Shown: in pieces, positions 25,833 through 35,649 of the stretch
How positions within the stretch are numbered: the stretch's first letter is position 1
How the letters are laid out: each line of letters opens with the position of its first letter
Assembly: GCA_964550935.1 (NCBI GenBank)
Contig: CAZKBB010000010.1
Coordinates: 1-59,437, forward strand
Direction: 5' to 3'
DNA from: JBCBSP01 sp964550935
GTDB lineage: Bacteria; Pseudomonadota; Alphaproteobacteria; Caulobacterales; Maricaulaceae
Length of the DNA: 59,437 nucleotides
Made by a program: the position numbers and the translations under genes
Notes under the pieces: model-generated
Databases searched by the model: none
The model's input: only the letters and a program-made list of their open reading frames with translations
Told to the model about the DNA's origin: nothing

Positions 25833-25987
25833 GGCGCAAGCCTTCAGCGTTGCGGGAATTGGGAGCAAACCCGCGCGATGGCCGATGTGTTCCTTAGGCT
25901 TCGAGCTGGAACGGGGTCGCGCGGACCTACGTTCCTGAAACTTCACCTGCGCGCCGGAAATCCGCCGCATATGAAGTGTGATGGAGG

Positions 25988-27793
25988 ATGCGCCCGATCC
26001 TGAAGCGCAAGCTCGGAGGAGCCTGTTTGATCCTGTCCCGCCTCGCGACCGGCCTCGCCGTCGGCCTGATCCTCGCCGCCGCCGCCTCCGCCCAGCCGTT
26101 GGCGCGCGTTGAGGGCGTGGACGACAAGCGCTTGCGCGAGGGCGTGGTGCGCGCGCTCGGAGAGGCCGACGGCGAAGCGCCAAGCCGCTGGCGCGCGCGC
26201 GAACGCGCTCAAGAGGCCGCCGACATCGCGCGGCGCTATTTCCGTTCGCAAGGCTATTACGGCGCCGTGGTCGAGCCGCGCCTGGGCGAGGACGACCAGC
26301 CGCTGATCCGGGTCTCGCCCGGCTCGCGTTACCGGTTTCTCTCCGTCGGCATCGCCTTCGACACGCCCTCCGGCGAGGACCGCACGCCGCGCGGCGAGAT
26401 CGCCGATGCGATCTCGCTGAAAGCCGGCGACCCGGTCGAGGCGCGCGCTGTTATCGCCGCCGAAGCCGAGGGCCTCGCCGCCCTGCGGGACGGGGGCTGG
26501 CCGTTCGCCGAGACCGGCGAGCGCGAGATCGTCGTCGATCACCTGGTCAAAGGCGCGCGCGGGACGTTTCACTACCAGACCGGTCCCTACGCCGCGCTCG
26601 CCGAACCGCGCCTGACCGGCGGCGACGCCGCGCTGCGCGAGGGCTTTGTCGCGATCCTTGCGCCGTTCGAGCGCGGGGCGGAGGCGCGCCGATCCATGCT
26701 CGACACTTATGAGGAGCGCCTTGAGTCCCTGGAAGCTGTCTCTTCGGCGCGCGTCGAGGTGGCGCGCGAGGCCGACGGCCGGCTCCATCCGGTCGATGTG
26801 ATCGCCGAGGCCGCGCCCAAGCATCGCGTGGAGGGCGCGCTCAGCTACTCCACCTCAGAAGGCGCCGGCGCCGAAGCGCGCTGGACCCGGCGCAACCTGT
26901 TCGGCGGCGACGAGCGCATCACGGCCGGGCTGACCGCCGCGACGATCGCGTCCGGCGCGGAGCTGATTTTCGTCGCGCCCCACTGGCGGCGCTACGCCCA
27001 GCGCTTCGAAACCCGCGCCGGCTACTTCGCCGAACGCACCGACAGCTTCGACCGCGACGCGGTTGAGCTGGCCGCAAGCCTGTCGCGTCCGCTGACGCGC
27101 TATCTCACCGGCTCGGTCGGCGCCGAGATTCAGCGCGCCGAAACGCTCGACGCGGCCGGGGAGCGCGACCTGACCACGCTCAGCGCCCTGTTCGGGCTCG
27201 CCTATGACGGGCGCGACGACGTGCTCGATCCGCGCGGGGGTTGGTTCGCCGAGGCGGAGACCCAACCTTCCCAAACCTTCGGCGACGAAGACGTGCGCTA
27301 TCTGCGCAGCGTGGCGGGCGTACGCGGCTATCTGCCGGTCTCAGACGACATGGTGGTCGCCGGACGCGTGCGCCTGGGCTCGCTCTTGGGCGCTGAGGCC
27401 CGCGAGGTCCCCGCCGACCAGCGCTTCTACGCCGGCGGCGGAGGCTCGGTGCGCGGTTACGGCTATCAGGCGCTGAGCCCTGAGCTTGAGGACGCCGCGC
27501 TGGCGCGCGTCACGAACGACTTCGATTTCTTCGGCGGGGCATCGCTGGCCGAAGTCAGCGCTGAGCTGCGCTGGCGGCGCTCGGAGCGGATGGGCTTCGC
27601 CGCCTTCATCGACGGCGGCGCGGCGAGCCTTGATACCGCGCCTGCGCTGTCGGACATGCGCTTCGGCGCAGGCGTCGGCGTGCGGTATTACCCCGGCTTC
27701 GGGCCGTTGCGCCTGGACATCGCCGCCCCGCTCGACAAGGGCCCGGACGATGATCCGGTGCATGTCTACATCTCCATCGGTCAGGCGTTTTAG
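25988..27793 (+). CDS. tamA: Outer-membrane assembly protein TamA (Omp85 family)
   Basis: 601 residues from the ATG at 25988; a TTG at 26027 preceded by GGAGGAG at good spacing gives a neater signal peptide (ILSRLATGLAVGLILAAAASA) and may be the true start. POTRA domains occupy about residues 35-290; the C-terminal Omp85 barrel shows TRRNLFGGDERIT, YDGRDDVLDPRGGWFAEAET, the lid-lock motif FYAGGGGSVRGYGYQ and the final Phe of ISIGQAF. TamA lies in the outer membrane and with TamB helps insert outer-membrane proteins or move phospholipid. The next gene is tamB, three bases downstream. Confidence 0.95.
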   Translation: MRPILKRKLGGACLILSRLATGLAVGLILAAAASAQPLARVEGVDDKRLREGVVRALGEADGEAPSRWRARERAQEAADIARRYFRSQGYYGAVVEPRLGEDDQPLIRVSPGSRYRFLSVGIAFDTPSGEDRTPRGEIADAISLKAGDPVEARAVIAAEAEGLAALRDGGWPFAETGEREIVVDHLVKGARGTFHYQTGPYAALAEPRLTGGDAALREGFVAILAPFERGAEARRSMLDTYEERLESLEAVSSARVEVAREADGRLHPVDVIAEAAPKHRVEGALSYSTSEGAGAEARWTRRNLFGGDERITAGLTAATIASGAELIFVAPHWRRYAQRFETRAGYFAERTDSFDRDAVELAASLSRPLTRYLTGSVGAEIQRAETLDAAGERDLTTLSALFGLAYDGRDDVLDPRGGWFAEAETQPSQTFGDEDVRYLRSVAGVRGYLPVSDDMVVAGRVRLGSLLGAEAREVPADQRFYAGGGGSVRGYGYQALSPELEDAALARVTNDFDFFGGASLAEVSAELRWRRSERMGFAAFIDGGAASLDTAPALSDMRFGAGVGVRYYPGFGPLRLDIAAPLDKGPDDDPVHVYISIGQAF

Positions 27794-27796
27794 GCG

Positions 27797-30700
27797 ATGA
27801 GCGAGACGCGCTTCCCAGGCCGCGCGCTCAGGCGCGCCGGGCTCTACGCCGCTCTGGCTCTGACCGCGCTTGGGGTGATCGCCGCGACGGGCCTCGTCGC
27901 GCTCAAAGGTCCCGGCGGGCGCGGCCTCGTGATGAGCTTCGTGGACGGGCGCGAGCTGGGCCGCCTCGGCGAAGTCTCCATCGAAGGCCTGAAAGGCGAC
28001 GTGCTCGCCGATTTTCGTATCGAACGCCTGACGCTTGAAGACGACGGGGGCGTCTGGCTTGAGGCCGAGGATCTGCGCGTGACCTGGCGCCCGCTTGAAT
28101 ATCTGGGCGGGATCGTCTCGCTCGAAACCGTCGAGGCCGGGCGCATCGCGCTGAACCGCCGCCCGCCGCAGGGTGAAGGCGGCGGGGGGGGCGGCGCTGC
28201 GCCCGGCGTCCGGCTCGACGCCTTCTCGATACAGGCGCTCGAGCTCGCCGAACCGGTGCTCGGCGTCGCCGCAGTGCTGACCGGCCAGGGCGCGTTGCGT
28301 CGCGAGGACGAGGCCTGGCGGGTGGATGCGGATATCCGCCGCCTGGACGCGCCGGGTGATCGGCTCTCGCTTGAAGGCCGGTTCGGCGACACCATCGTGC
28401 TCGACGCCCAGCTTGAGGCCGCGCCCGACGGCCCGATCGCCGCGCTGTTGCGCGCGCAGGGCCGCCAGGTGCGCGCAAGCGCTCAAGCCGGCGGCGATAC
28501 CGGCGCCGGAAACGGAAGTGTGACCGTCGCCTTTGACGGCGCCGCGGCGATTGATGCGGCGTTCGAGTGGACCGAGGAGGCCTTCAGCGTAAACGCCGAG
28601 GCGCGCCCCTCGCGCTGGCCGGGGCTTGAGCGCCTGGAGACTTTGCTTGGCGGACCGGCGCGGCTTGAGGCGCGCACGATGCGACCGCTGGACAATCGTC
28701 TTGAGGGCGCGCGCCTTTCAATCAATGCGCAGAATCTGCAAGCGCGCGCCGTGCACGCTGGCGGGCGCCGGCTGGACATCGACATTGACGAAGCCGCCGG
28801 TCTGGCGCGCGCCGCGGGCCTCGACATCGCCTCGCTGCAGGGTGAGGGCGCGCTCGACCTTGCCGGCCCGATCACGTTCGACGGCCGTGCGAACGCGCGC
28901 AGCCTGGCGCCGGGGCCGTTGAGGCTCGAGCAGATTGGAGGCCCGCTTCAGATCAGCTGGGCCGGCGGCGAGCTGAGCGGACGCGGCGATCTAACCGCGA
29001 CGGGCGCCGGGGCCGAGCCGGAGCGCGTCGACCGCCTCATCGGTGAGGCGCCTGCACTTGCCGCCGACTTCGCTTGGTCGCGCGGGCAGCGGCGCCTCAC
29101 GCTGAGCGACGCCGTGCTTCAATCCCGCGCCGGACGCCTGAGCGGGGAGGTCGCCTATGATCTCGCCGAGCGCGCGCTTCAGGTCGAGGCGCGCAGCGAC
29201 GCGCTCGATCTCGCCGCGATCGATCCATCGCTCGAAGGCCGAGCGGCGGCCGAACTGACGCTGTCGGGTCCGATTTCCGGTCCGCTCGCGATCACGCTGG
29301 ATACGATCGCGACCGACCCGGGCGGCGCGCTCGCCCGGCTGGGCGAGGGCGAGGCCCGGCTGCAGCTTGACGGCGCCTGGCGCGACGGGGCCCTGGCGGT
29401 CGACACCCTCGACATCGCCTCGCCCGCGCTCGCCGTCCAGGCGTCCGGCCAACTGGGCTCTGAAAGCCGTCTGTCGGGCGATTACGCCTGGTCCGGCGGC
29501 GCGCCGGTCGAGGCGGTCACGCTGACCGGCGCGCTTTCAGGCGCATTCGAGGCCGGCTACGCCGACAGCGCGATTGATCTTCGCGCACAGGCGGGCGCCG
29601 AGCGGCTTGAAGCCGGCCCGGCGATCTTCGACGCCCCGCGCCTTCGGGTGGAGGCGCAAGGCCCGCTTCGCTCGCTCCGCGGCGAGGTGCGCTTTGACTC
29701 CGAGAGCCCGCGCGGGCGCATCGACGTCGCCGCCGCCTTCCAGCGCGAGGCTGACGGCGTGCGCCTGACCGGCCTTGGCGGCGTGGTGGCCGACTGGAGC
29801 GTGTCGGGCGAGGCGCTGATCGGGCCTCAGCCCCGCGCCGACCTCACGCTCACCGCCGGCGCCGACCGGCGCGTCATGGCGAGGATCGAGCAAGCCGGCG
29901 CAGGCGTCGCCGCGCGCATCGAGGCGGAAAACCTGTCGCTCGGCGATCTTCAATACGTGGACCGGCTGGTCGTCACCGGCGACGGCCCTCTGGACGGGCT
30001 GGCGCTCGATATCGAGGCCGGCGGCGCGCTCGGCGGGGTGTTCGACCTTAACGCAGAGGGCGAACTGGCGCTGCGCGGCCCGGCGCCGGGCCTTGGGCTC
30101 TCGATCGACGGCGAGTACGCCGGCTACGCCGTCTCGACCCGCGAGCGCCTCCAGCTGAACTTCACCGGCCCGCTGCAAGGCTCCGGCGCGCTTCGTGTCG
30201 GCGAGGGCTCGCTCAGCCTTGCGGCGCGCGGGGGCGCCTCGCCCCGCTTTGAGGCCGCCCTCGACGCGCTGCCGGTCGGCCTCATCTCCGCCGCGCTGGA
30301 CCGGCCGCCCTCGGACGGAACCCTGTCGGGACGCCTACGCCTTGAAAAACCGCAGAGCGCCTGGGTCGGAGAGGCGAGCCTGGACGGGGAGGGCTTAAGC
30401 GCGGACGGCGTGGATCAGGCGATCTCGGCGAGCGCGTCGGCCACGCTCGATCAAGACGGGCTGACGGCGAACGCGTCGGTCAGCGGCGCGGACCTCACAG
30501 GCGAGGCCCGCTTCGCCCGCCCCGGCGGTCCATTCGAGGCGCTGGGCGATATCTTCAGAAGCGACGCGGCGGTCTCCGGCGAGGCGACGATAGACGGTCA
30601 GATCGCGACGCTCGCCGGCTTCCACACGCCCGAGCGCATCAATATTTCCGGCCTCGCCGACGTGCGCGCCGAACTGGACGGCTCGCTCGGCGCGCCGGCG

Positions 30701-31852
30701 CTGACCGGCCGGGCGAGCCTGTCGCAAGGGCGGTTCAGCGAAGGCGGGTTGGGCCTTGTGCTGCGCGATCTGACGCTGCAAGCCTCACTCGGCGCGGACG
30801 GCGCGGTGCTGGACAGTTTAAGCGCGGTCGACGGTCAGGGCGGGCGCGTGACCGGTGAAGGCCGGCTCGGCTTCGCGGGCGGGCTCGAAGGCGAGGCGCG
30901 GCTTGGGTATGAGAATTTCCAGCTCGCCAACCGGCGCGACCTTACTGCAGTGGGCGGCGGCCAAGCTCTGATCGAGATCGCCGACGGCGTGGTGACCATC
31001 GGCGGCGAGACGCAACTGGACCGGGTCGAAGCGCAGCCGCCTCAGAGCCGGCGGCCCTCCATCCCCACGCTCGACGTGCGCGAGGTCAACTCCGGCGCGG
31101 CGCCCCAGCGCGTGGTCGAGGCGCGCCCCCAGCGCGGCCCCGGCCTGGACGTGCGCCTGGAGCACCGGGTCACGGCGCCGGCGCGCGTTTTCGTGCGCAG
31201 CAGGCAGTTCGAGACTGAGTGGTCGCTCGACGTCGCGGCCGGCGGCCCAGTCTCCGAGCTGCGGCTCGACGGCGAGGCGGAACTGCTGCGCGGCGAGGCC
31301 AATCTTCTCGGCCGAGCCTTCACGCTGCAGGAAGGCCGCATCGTGTTCGACGGGCCGCCGGACGAGGCTGAACTGCTGCTGACGGCCACCCGGCGAACCG
31401 ACGATATCGAAGCGCGCGTGCGCCTGGCCGGCTCGGTCGCGGACCCGGAGATCACGCTCTCCTCCACGCCGTCCCTGCCTCAGGAGGAGATCATCTCGCG
31501 CATCCTGTTCGAAGAGGGATCCGGCGAGGTCGGCCCGCTTCAGGCCGCCCAGATCGGCGCGGCGCTGGCTTCGTTCGGCACAGGCGGCGTGTTCGATCCG
31601 GTCTCGTCAGTGAGAGACGCCGTGGGCCTCGACCGGCTCAAGATCGGAACCGATGCGAACGGCGGGGCCGTCGTGTCGGGCGGGCGGTATATCGCCGAAG
31701 ACGTCTATCTGGAGCTGGAAGCCGGCGCGATCGGCGCGGCGCCGGCCGCGCGTATCGAGTGGGCGCTGCGCGACAATCTCTCCCTGCTCTCACGCGTGAA
31801 CGACGCGGCCGAAGCCTCCGTCGCCCTGTCCTGGAGCCGGGAATACGACTGA
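27797..31852 (+). CDS. tamB: Translocation and assembly module protein TamB (DUF490)
   Basis: 1351 residues, in the usual range. One N-terminal helix (about residues 17-37, LYAALALTALGVIAATGLVA) anchors it in the inner membrane; the middle is a very long repetitive beta-taco of Leu/Gly/Asp-rich strands. The C-terminal 300 residues carry the conserved DUF490 end: LLGRAFTLQEGRIVFDGPPD, PSLPQEEIISRILFEEGSGE and a final LSWSREYD. Such AsmA/TamB-type proteins span the periplasm as lipid-conducting bridges and work with TamA. It starts three bases after the tamA stop, so the pair is an operon. Its 3' end abuts the convergent isoaspartyl peptidase gene with only three bases between. Confidence 0.95.
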   Translation: MSETRFPGRALRRAGLYAALALTALGVIAATGLVALKGPGGRGLVMSFVDGRELGRLGEVSIEGLKGDVLADFRIERLTLEDDGGVWLEAEDLRVTWRPLEYLGGIVSLETVEAGRIALNRRPPQGEGGGGGGAAPGVRLDAFSIQALELAEPVLGVAAVLTGQGALRREDEAWRVDADIRRLDAPGDRLSLEGRFGDTIVLDAQLEAAPDGPIAALLRAQGRQVRASAQAGGDTGAGNGSVTVAFDGAAAIDAAFEWTEEAFSVNAEARPSRWPGLERLETLLGGPARLEARTMRPLDNRLEGARLSINAQNLQARAVHAGGRRLDIDIDEAAGLARAAGLDIASLQGEGALDLAGPITFDGRANARSLAPGPLRLEQIGGPLQISWAGGELSGRGDLTATGAGAEPERVDRLIGEAPALAADFAWSRGQRRLTLSDAVLQSRAGRLSGEVAYDLAERALQVEARSDALDLAAIDPSLEGRAAAELTLSGPISGPLAITLDTIATDPGGALARLGEGEARLQLDGAWRDGALAVDTLDIASPALAVQASGQLGSESRLSGDYAWSGGAPVEAVTLTGALSGAFEAGYADSAIDLRAQAGAERLEAGPAIFDAPRLRVEAQGPLRSLRGEVRFDSESPRGRIDVAAAFQREADGVRLTGLGGVVADWSVSGEALIGPQPRADLTLTAGADRRVMARIEQAGAGVAARIEAENLSLGDLQYVDRLVVTGDGPLDGLALDIEAGGALGGVFDLNAEGELALRGPAPGLGLSIDGEYAGYAVSTRERLQLNFTGPLQGSGALRVGEGSLSLAARGGASPRFEAALDALPVGLISAALDRPPSDGTLSGRLRLEKPQSAWVGEASLDGEGLSADGVDQAISASASATLDQDGLTANASVSGADLTGEARFARPGGPFEALGDIFRSDAAVSGEATIDGQIATLAGFHTPERINISGLADVRAELDGSLGAPALTGRASLSQGRFSEGGLGLVLRDLTLQASLGADGAVLDSLSAVDGQGGRVTGEGRLGFAGGLEGEARLGYENFQLANRRDLTAVGGGQALIEIADGVVTIGGETQLDRVEAQPPQSRRPSIPTLDVREVNSGAAPQRVVEARPQRGPGLDVRLEHRVTAPARVFVRSRQFETEWSLDVAAGGPVSELRLDGEAELLRGEANLLGRAFTLQEGRIVFDGPPDEAELLLTATRRTDDIEARVRLAGSVADPEITLSSTPSLPQEEIISRILFEEGSGEVGPLQAAQIGAALASFGTGGVFDPVSSVRDAVGLDRLKIGTDANGGAVVSGGRYIAEDVYLELEAGAIGAAPAARIEWALRDNLSLLSRVNDAAEASVALSWSREYD

Positions 31853-31855
31853 CGC

Positions 31856-32758
31856 CTACCGGCTGGCGGAGAAGGCCGATAGCGCCGACCCGGCCGCGGC
31901 GCGCTTCATCCCCTTCGAGTTCCAGCGCTGAACGAGCCGGCCGGTGCGATCAAGCGCAATGATCCCGCCGTCCCCGCCATGGCGCGCCACCTGGTCCAGC
32001 ATGGCGTCGCAGGCCGTCTCCATGTCGGCGCCGCCATAGCGCATGCGCGCGGCCGCGTCTCCGGCGCCGCCGGACAGGATGAAGGCTTCGCCGACACCGG
32101 TGCTCGACAACGCGACCTCTCCGTCCGCCCACACGCCAGGCCCCACAAGGGGCGTATCGCCCACCCGGCCGGGGCGCTTGCCGAACGTGCCCCCGGTGGA
32201 GGTCGCCGACGCAAGCCGGCCGTTTCGATCCAGCGCGACCGCGCCGACCGTGCCGTGCGCAGCGCGCCCTTCGGACGCCGCGGCGATGTCGGCCGCCTCC
32301 ACCCCGTCCGGCATGACGTAATAGGCGCCCGGATCCTCCACCACGGCGAGCCCCTGCTCGGCGATGAACGCCATCGCGCCGCGCCCGGCGAGCATGACGT
32401 GGTCCGTCGCGTCCATGACCCGGCGCGCCGCCGCGACCGGGTGGACCACGTCGCGCACCGCGCACACCGCGCCGGCGCGATGGCGCGCGCCGTCCATGAT
32501 CGCGGCGTCGAGCTCCACATAGCCTGACGTGTTCGGCGCGGACCCGCGTCCGGCCACATAAAGCCCTGAGGCCTCCATCGCCATGACCGCACGCTCTACG
32601 GCGTCAAGCGCGCTCAACCCTTCTTGCAGGACGCCGGCGATCTCGCGCGCGAGCTCGCCGAGATGGGCCTCGGCGCGAGAATAATCCCGGCCCGGCTGAA
32701 CGCCGGCGCCTCCGTGAAGAGCGATGACGTAGGGCGCGTCGGTGTCGGTCTGGCTCAA
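31856..32758 (-). CDS. Isoaspartyl peptidase / plant-type L-asparaginase
   Basis: 300 residues from a TTG start at 32758. I chose it because TTG-AGC overlaps the stop of the upstream gene (CGT-TGA) and gives MSQTDTDAPYVIALHGGAGV; the longer open frame upstream is only the shadow of that gene. This is a Ntn-hydrolase of the IaaA type: autocleavage before the nucleophile T170 in AAHGTVGAVALD yields the two subunits, and STGVGEAFILS and the conserved HGGAG start belong to the fold. It cleaves beta-aspartyl dipeptides or asparagine. Being downstream of cyanophycinase it likely hydrolyses beta-Asp-Arg. It has no signal peptide, so it acts in the cytoplasm after import. Confidence 0.93.
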   Translation of the reverse strand: MSQTDTDAPYVIALHGGAGVQPGRDYSRAEAHLGELAREIAGVLQEGLSALDAVERAVMAMEASGLYVAGRGSAPNTSGYVELDAAIMDGARHRAGAVCAVRDVVHPVAAARRVMDATDHVMLAGRGAMAFIAEQGLAVVEDPGAYYVMPDGVEAADIAAASEGRAAHGTVGAVALDRNGRLASATSTGGTFGKRPGRVGDTPLVGPGVWADGEVALSSTGVGEAFILSGGAGDAAARMRYGGADMETACDAMLDQVARHGGDGGIIALDRTGRLVQRWNSKGMKRAAAGSALSAFSASR

Positions 32759-34044
32759 CGGGGATCGCTTTCGTCTTGGGAGGGGGTCAGCGCATCGATC
32801 GCGACGCTGACCGGGGTGATGTCGAAGGAGACCGCATGGACGGCGTAGCGCCCCGTCCCGCTCTCGTCGCGGCCCCACCAGCCATTTGAGGCTGCGCTCT
32901 GGGCGAAGGCGTAGGTGACGCCCGTCCCGCCTGAAAAGGAGGTGCGAGAGAGGCGCTCGGCGCCGGCGTTGTCTAGAAGATGCTCGCCGAGGAGATCCTG
33001 AAGCGGCCCGGCCGGAACCGCCATGCCGCCGCCGTCCGCAACCGGACGATCGAAATATTCTCCGCCGACGGTCGCGGCCTTGTAGGGCGCCGGCGTGACG
33101 GCCAGGGTCGCCAGATCGATCATATCGCCATCGGTCAGTACGCCGACGCCTAAGCCTTCGATCACGGCCGCGCCGCCGTCCAACGTCTCAAGGCGCGCCT
33201 CGCGCGCGCTGAGGATCGTCACCGCCCCGGCGCCGCGCACGATCGCTTCATCCGTCGCCAGATCGACGATGAGGGCGGTGTTCTCATCGACGCCGACGCC
33301 GAGCCTTAAGCCCTCGACTTGCATCGCAGCGGCGCGGGCAAGCCGGCCGAGCCGGGCGCGTTCGCCGAAGTGCTGATCGGTCAGTCCGTAGGGGAAAAAG
33401 CCGAGCCCGGCGGCCAGGGTGAGACGCTCCGTATCCGGATAGGCATCGCCGGGCCGGACGATGACCGGCGCTTCGAGGAGCGCCGGCAGCGCCGCCCCGC
33501 GCGCGATCATCACCGGGCTCATCATGGCCGCGCCAGCGCTCGTGCCCCCGATCACCGCGCCGGCGCCAAGGCGCGCGCGCAAGGCGGCGAGCATGGGCGT
33601 GTCCGTCCCGTCCTCGGCCACGAGCAGGGTTGAGAGCCGGGCCTGGTCGCCGCCGGTGAACCAGACCCCTGAGGCCTGTTCGATGCGGACGATCTCCTCG
33701 GGCGCGTCGGCGTTGGCGTCCCAGGCGGACTCGTCGAGGCCGTCCGTATCTGGATCGTCCATCACGGCGAGCCTGACCGCTTCGATACGCTCCGGGTCCA
33801 CGCCGTAGCGCGCGAACATGGCCGCGGCGCTCTCGGCTGAACCGCTGGGATAACCCGAGGCGCCCGACACGACCGCGATCTTGGCCGCCTCAGGGCCTCC
33901 GGCGCGATCGATGAAGGCCTCGACCACTGCGGCGTTGTCAGGCTTCAGCGCGCCGCCGGCGATGACCAGCGCGCCGTCTGCGCGCGCTGAGGCGGCGATC
34001 AGAATCAGGCCCGTGAGCGCGAGCAATATCCGGTTACGGAGCAC
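32755..34044 (-). CDS. Exported cyanophycinase-like serine peptidase (S51)
   Basis: 429 residues with a Sec signal (MLRNRILLALTGLILIAASARA). Residues about 24-300 are the cyanophycinase fold: GALVIAGGALKPDN, VVSGASGYPSG, WFTGGDQARL and the nucleophile elbow GGTSAGAAMMS with S169. Cyanophycinases split the multi-L-arginyl-poly-L-aspartate backbone into beta-Asp-Arg dipeptides. The C-terminal 120 residues (SFSGGTGVTYAFAQSAASNG) are an extra domain that I do not recognise. The exported location points to an extracellular or periplasmic substrate, not the cell's own granules. It is followed by the isoaspartyl peptidase (4-bp overlap) and preceded by a YfcC-like transporter (13-bp gap). Confidence 0.92.
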   Translation of the reverse strand: MLRNRILLALTGLILIAASARADGALVIAGGALKPDNAAVVEAFIDRAGGPEAAKIAVVSGASGYPSGSAESAAAMFARYGVDPERIEAVRLAVMDDPDTDGLDESAWDANADAPEEIVRIEQASGVWFTGGDQARLSTLLVAEDGTDTPMLAALRARLGAGAVIGGTSAGAAMMSPVMIARGAALPALLEAPVIVRPGDAYPDTERLTLAAGLGFFPYGLTDQHFGERARLGRLARAAAMQVEGLRLGVGVDENTALIVDLATDEAIVRGAGAVTILSAREARLETLDGGAAVIEGLGVGVLTDGDMIDLATLAVTPAPYKAATVGGEYFDRPVADGGGMAVPAGPLQDLLGEHLLDNAGAERLSRTSFSGGTGVTYAFAQSAASNGWWGRDESGTGRYAVHAVSFDITPVSVAIDALTPSQDESDPR

Positions 34045-34057
34045 TTGAACCTCCCTG

Positions 34058-35548
34058 TCATGAATACCCGATCGCCTGGGCGATCAGGACGAAGGCGACC
34101 GCGAGCCCCATCAGCACCAGGAGCGGCTTCCAGGCGAAGCGCGCCCACAGCGACCAGTCCAGCCGCGCCGCGGCGAGACTGCCCATCAGCGCAGCGCTCG
34201 CCGGCACGATGATGTTGGTGAGCCCGTCGCCGAGCTGGAACGCCAGGACCGCGGTCTGGCGCGAGACGCCGGACAGGTCCGCCAGCGGCGCCATCAGCGG
34301 CATGGTCAGGGCGGCCTGGCCCGAGCCGGAGACCACCAGGAGATTGATCGCGCTCTGGCTGGCGAGCATGCCCGAAGCCGCCGCCCAGTCCGGCATCGCG
34401 CCGGTGAGCCGGCCGGCGTGGTGGAGCGCCGTGTTGAGAAGGCTCGCCGCGGTCGGATCATCGCCGCCCAGCATCAACACGACGCCCTTGGCCGCAGCGA
34501 CGATGAGCGCGGCGGGCAGAAGCGACATGGCGCCGTCGCGGAACGCCTCCACGATGGCGTCGCCGTCCAGATCGTTAAGGCGGAACACCCGCGCAGCGAC
34601 GCCGGCGACGAGCCCGACCGCGAAGAACTGGGCCGACAGCTCGGCCAGGTAATACCCCCTCACCGTCACGCCCCACGCGACCCACGCCACGCCGCCGCCG
34701 AGCGCGGCGAGCACGATCCAGTCGCCGAACCGAAGCGGCTCCTCGCCCGGATCCTCCCGGGCGGCCTGGTCGCGCCAGTACTGATCGGAGGCGTGGGCGA
34801 GCGAGGATTGCGGCTTCAACCGCACCTGGCGCGCATAGATGTAGATGAAGGCCGCCCCGGCGCTCGTGAACACGGTCCACATCACCACCCGGAACCACAG
34901 CCCTGACAGCGCGGGCAGCTCCGCGATCGACTGGGCGACGACGACCGAGAACGGGTTCATCCAGCTCGTCGCGAAGCCGACCTGGGTCGCGGCGTAGCAG
35001 CACACCAGCCCGGTGATGCTGTCATAGCCGGCCCGGATCAGCGCCGGCACGACGATCAGCGAGAGCACGATCGCCTCCTCGCTCATCCCGAAGATCGCGC
35101 CGGCCAGCGAGAAGGCCACGAACATGCCCGCCGCGAGCCCGTCGCTCGGCTTGTCGCGTTTGAGAAGCGTGGCTTTCAGCGCGCGCTCCACCGCGCCGGT
35201 CTTCATGATGATCCCGAACGCCCCGCCGACGATCAGGATGAAGGCCATCAGGCCGATGGTCGCTGAGTAGCGGTCCCCGGAGATCAGCCCGGCGAACAGG
35301 AAGTCGAGGAACCCGACCGTGTCCGCATCGCCCATCACCGGCGCGCCCTGGGGCCCGTCGGCAGGCTGATAGGTGCCGGGCACGATGCGCGTGCGTCCGT
35401 CCTCGCCGGCATCGGTCTGGAACGTCCCCGGCGTGAAGACCCAGGTGGAGGCGAACGCCAGAAGCGCGACCACGAACAAGATCAGATAGGCGTCCGGAGC
35501 GCGCGAGCGCTTGGCCGGCTCGCGCGGCGCTGCTGTGTCGTCGGACAT
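34058..35548 (-). CDS. YfcC-family inner-membrane transporter
   Basis: 496 residues with about 12 membrane helices; the first is PDAYLILFVVALLAFASTWV. YfcC/DcuC/ArgT-type features: the VFTPGTF segment after helix 1, FAGLISGDRYSATIGLMAFI, GMSEEAIVLSLIVVPALI, ATQVGFATSWMNPFSVVVAQ and the C-terminal SGSGQAALTMPLMAPLAD ... QLGDGLTNIIVPASA hairpins. Homologues carry C4-dicarboxylates, basic amino acids or small peptides. The operon with cyanophycinase and isoaspartyl peptidase suggests import of beta-Asp-Arg or aspartate/arginine. Start ATG at 35548. A GC-rich stem-loop lies just upstream, between it and the TonB receptor gene on the same strand. Confidence 0.9.
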   Translation of the reverse strand: MSDDTAAPREPAKRSRAPDAYLILFVVALLAFASTWVFTPGTFQTDAGEDGRTRIVPGTYQPADGPQGAPVMGDADTVGFLDFLFAGLISGDRYSATIGLMAFILIVGGAFGIIMKTGAVERALKATLLKRDKPSDGLAAGMFVAFSLAGAIFGMSEEAIVLSLIVVPALIRAGYDSITGLVCCYAATQVGFATSWMNPFSVVVAQSIAELPALSGLWFRVVMWTVFTSAGAAFIYIYARQVRLKPQSSLAHASDQYWRDQAAREDPGEEPLRFGDWIVLAALGGGVAWVAWGVTVRGYYLAELSAQFFAVGLVAGVAARVFRLNDLDGDAIVEAFRDGAMSLLPAALIVAAAKGVVLMLGGDDPTAASLLNTALHHAGRLTGAMPDWAAASGMLASQSAINLLVVSGSGQAALTMPLMAPLADLSGVSRQTAVLAFQLGDGLTNIIVPASAALMGSLAAARLDWSLWARFAWKPLLVLMGLAVAFVLIAQAIGYS

Positions 35549-35606
35549 GGGGTCAGACTCCGCTGGCGACCGTCCGCTGAAACGCGCGGACGGCTGAGAC
35601 TAGCGC

Positions 35607-35634
35607 GCCGCCGCCCGCTTGCGCGAGCGGCGGC
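35607..35634. terminator. GC-rich stem-loop between TonB receptor and transporter genes
   Basis: GCCGCCGC (35607-35614) pairs with GCGGCGGC (35627-35634). It has no T-run on the minus strand, so partial termination, or stabilisation of the receptor mRNA, is more likely than a full stop. Confidence 0.35.
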
Positions 35635-35649
35635 GGCGTCGTGCGGCTC